This document shows, in pieces, positions 5,285-6,186 of a stretch of DNA of 6,186 nt. How positions within the stretch are numbered: position 1 is the first letter of the stretch; each line of letters starts with the position of its first letter. Under the pieces are notes generated by a model. That model was not told the DNA's origin and ran no database searches. It worked only from the letters and a program-made list of their open reading frames with translations. The DNA is taken from contig JAKLFS010000003.1 of NCBI GenBank assembly GCA_022711075.1, positions 16,786 to 22,971 of the forward strand. The letters are read 5' to 3'. The DNA comes from Patescibacteria group bacterium. GTDB taxonomy: Bacteria; Patescibacteriota; Minisyncoccia; UBA6257; JAAZHW01. Made by a program: the position numbers and the translations under genes.

Positions 5285-5357
5285 TCCGACGTTCTAGCGC
5301 CCTGGTCAGAAGTCGGAACCCCGACCCCTTGGGCGTCGGGGTTGAGCTACGAGGGCG
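5285..5357 (-). other. GC-rich structured, tRNA-like element (possible tRNA relic or small RNA)
   Basis: Read on the minus strand from 5357, the sequence begins like a tRNA 5' half: CGCCCTCGTAGCTCAA, with the familiar TAGCTC of a D-arm. An outer helix pairs 5349-5357 with 5298-5306 (9 bp with one C/C mismatch), like an acceptor stem. The 60-base span is too short for a tRNA, lacks the GAGC that would close the D-stem, and has no loop with U33 and an anticodon. Its centre is instead a perfect 9-bp hairpin (5317-5325 with 5335-5343, 9-base loop). A second hairpin (5285-5295 with 5308-5317, one bulged G) competes with the outer helix. Four alternating CCGAC/GTCGG blocks allow alternative pairings. 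The outer helix begins five bases after the stop codon of the adenosyltransferase-like gene and leads into tRNA-Arg. It could be a decayed tRNA, a processing signal or an untranslated regulator; function is unknown. Confidence 0.45.
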
Positions 5358-5362
5358 TCAGA

Positions 5363-5872
5363 TTAAATAACGTCTTCTTTTATTCTTAATTTCTTGTTCA
5401 CCAATCTCGCGAAAAAGAAAAGAAATTTGGAAAGATGGTTGAGATAAACGATTATTTCCGGATCAATCTTTTTTACTTTGTTTAACCGAATCAGACTTCT
5501 TTCGGCCCGACGACAAACGGCTCTGCTACAATCCAGGCAGGCGCTGGCCACAGACGCACCGGGAATAATAAAATTTTTCAAATCAGGAATATTTTTCTGG
5601 CAAAACTCCAGCTTCTCGTCTAATTTTTTTATTATTTTTTCCCAATTGGCTTTTTGAGCGCCGGCTAATTCGGATAAAAGCACGAAAATGTCTTTTTGGA
5701 CGTCGGTAACCCAATTTTTAAACGTAACGTTCTTAATGAAGTTTTTAGCAAACCCCAGAAAAGAAGTCAATTCATCCAAATCACCCAAAACCTCAAAGAC
5801 CAAATTGTCTTTGGTTATTTTTTTACCATTGTCTAAGGCACTGGCACCATTGTCGCCGATAAATTTTACCAT
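5363..5872 (-). CDS. PduO/MMAB-type ATP:cob(I)alamin adenosyltransferase-like protein
   Basis: The family transfers the 5'-deoxyadenosyl group of ATP to cob(I)alamin to make coenzyme B12, acting as a cytoplasmic trimer of helical bundles. The 169-residue product is slightly shorter than usual (about 180-190). Matching segments: GDLDELTSFLG (30-40; family GxxDELNSxLG); VQKDIFVLLSELA (58-70); FIIPGAS (101-107), whose Phe matches the residue that displaces the lower cobalamin ligand; SRAVCRRAERS (116-126), the Arg-rich ATP and subunit-interface motif; and YLNHLSKFLFFFAR (143-156; family YLNRLSDxLFxxAR). The N-terminal phosphate-binding motif, usually Y-T-R/K-T/N-G-D-x-G-x-T, is reduced here to VKFIGDNGAS, so ATP binding may be altered. 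In a reduced genome a working copy would suggest salvage of cobalamin for a B12-dependent enzyme, but no such enzyme is in the window. It follows the upstream gene by 15 bases, so the two are probably co-transcribed. Confidence 0.82.
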   Translation of the reverse strand: MVKFIGDNGASALDNGKKITKDNLVFEVLGDLDELTSFLGFAKNFIKNVTFKNWVTDVQKDIFVLLSELAGAQKANWEKIIKKLDEKLEFCQKNIPDLKNFIIPGASVASACLDCSRAVCRRAERSLIRLNKVKKIDPEIIVYLNHLSKFLFFFARLVNKKLRIKEDVI

Positions 5873-5887
5873 AAGCGATTTTAAGCC

Positions 5888-6186
5888 TTAATAGGAATAA
5901 ACGTCCACCAAAAGGCCGGCGCCATCACGCAGAATTAACTTATCGTGGTCGGCCAGCAAAAAGTTGTTGCCGCTATACACGTACCACTCGCGGCTGAAAA
6001 AATCCGAATCATAACGATACCTTTGGCTGCAACCGTTGTAATTCAGACGGCTATTAATGAAATACAGACAAGCGCTATCAATGTTATAATCTTCATAATC
6101 CGAAGTCTTAGGAATCTGACAATTGGTCAGCCGGGAAATAAAATCCTGGCAGCTGGCATTCAAATTAGCAATTTCCGATTGGTCGG
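5888..6186 (-). CDS. C-terminal part of a probable exported protein with a lamin-tail-like ending (partial)
   Basis: The frame is open to the right edge of the window, so the N-terminus and true start are missing. A TTG at 6163 is merely an internal codon. About 98 residues are visible. They include four cysteines and many aromatic residues, with phrases NIDSACLYFINSRLNYNGC, DSDFFSREWYVY and the ending LILRDGAGLLVDVYSY. The pattern EWxVY...LxLxDxxGxxVDxYSY at the very C-terminus resembles the end of bacterial lamin-tail-type beta-sandwich domains, which in CPR bacteria often cap secreted proteins, sometimes after a nuclease-like domain. That resemblance is from memory of the family, not a search. 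The cysteines suggest an extracytoplasmic location. It is followed 15 bases later by the adenosyltransferase-like gene. Confidence 0.7.
   Translation of the reverse strand, partial: DQSEIANLNASCQDFISRLTNCQIPKTSDYEDYNIDSACLYFINSRLNYNGCSQRYRYDSDFFSREWYVYSGNNFLLADHDKLILRDGAGLLVDVYSY

Noticed and set aside
5298..5357. A third intact tRNA gene next to tRNA-Arg
   Set aside because: At about 60 bases it is too short, the D-stem partner is missing, and no loop offers U33 followed by an anticodon. It is kept only as a tRNA-like element.
1..6186. CRISPR array, insertion sequence, prophage or toxin-antitoxin locus
   Set aside because: No regularly spaced repeats, transposase or integrase motifs, terminal inverted repeats or paired small overlapping genes were seen on either strand.

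Overview
The window looks like part of a small, moderately AT-rich bacterial genome. GC is roughly 40-45% by eye and neighbouring genes are tightly packed. The most likely source is a Patescibacteria/CPR-type (Parcubacteria-like) organism. This rests on four things: a single-pass membrane protein with a CFDG...DCGGxCxxC cysteine motif, a C-terminal tail resembling the lamin-tail-type ends of CPR exported proteins, tRNA genes without an encoded CCA, and several genes without a clear Shine-Dalgarno sequence. That assignment is an inference from gene style. The glycine-rich housekeeping proteins read through uninterrupted with the standard bacterial code, which argues against the UGA=Gly code of SR1/Gracilibacteria.

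Layout. Almost everything is on the minus strand. From right to left: the 3' end of a probable exported protein (5888-6186, cut by the window edge); a PduO/MMAB-type cobalamin adenosyltransferase-like gene (5363-5872); a GC-rich, tRNA-like structured element (5285-5357); tRNA-Arg(CCU) (5195-5266); tRNA-Ala(GGC) (5030-5100); a short-chain dehydrogenase (4247-4984); a strong hairpin terminator (4202-4229); mutM (3283-4155) followed 1 nt later by holA (2349-3281); and a hairpin terminator (2312-2344) shared with the only plus-strand gene. That gene (1780-2238) encodes a small two-helix membrane protein with two CxxC knuckles. It has a consensus promoter and a strong ribosome binding site, and its 3' half is visibly richer in GC than its neighbours. 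Divergent from it is mnmA (550-1668, minus), followed by the 5' part of a membrane-anchored Cys-motif protein (1-514, minus), which runs off the left edge.

Functions. The recognisable genes are mostly nucleic-acid maintenance and translation: MnmA (2-thiolation of tRNA wobble uridine), MutM (oxidised-base excision), HolA (clamp-loader delta subunit) and two tRNAs. The SDR and the adenosyltransferase-like protein are metabolic, and their substrates cannot be settled here. There is no mobile element, CRISPR array or defence system in view.

The most interesting signals are: (i) promoter -10 boxes that sit so close to start codons that transcripts would be leaderless or nearly so (partial gene at 514, mnmA, possibly mutM); (ii) the tRNA-like element with four alternating complementary CCGAC/GTCGG segments; (iii) an adenosyltransferase homologue whose N-terminal ATP-binding motif is degraded; and (iv) the compositionally distinct two-helix zinc-knuckle protein. 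I found no convincing evidence for a wholly new multi-gene system.
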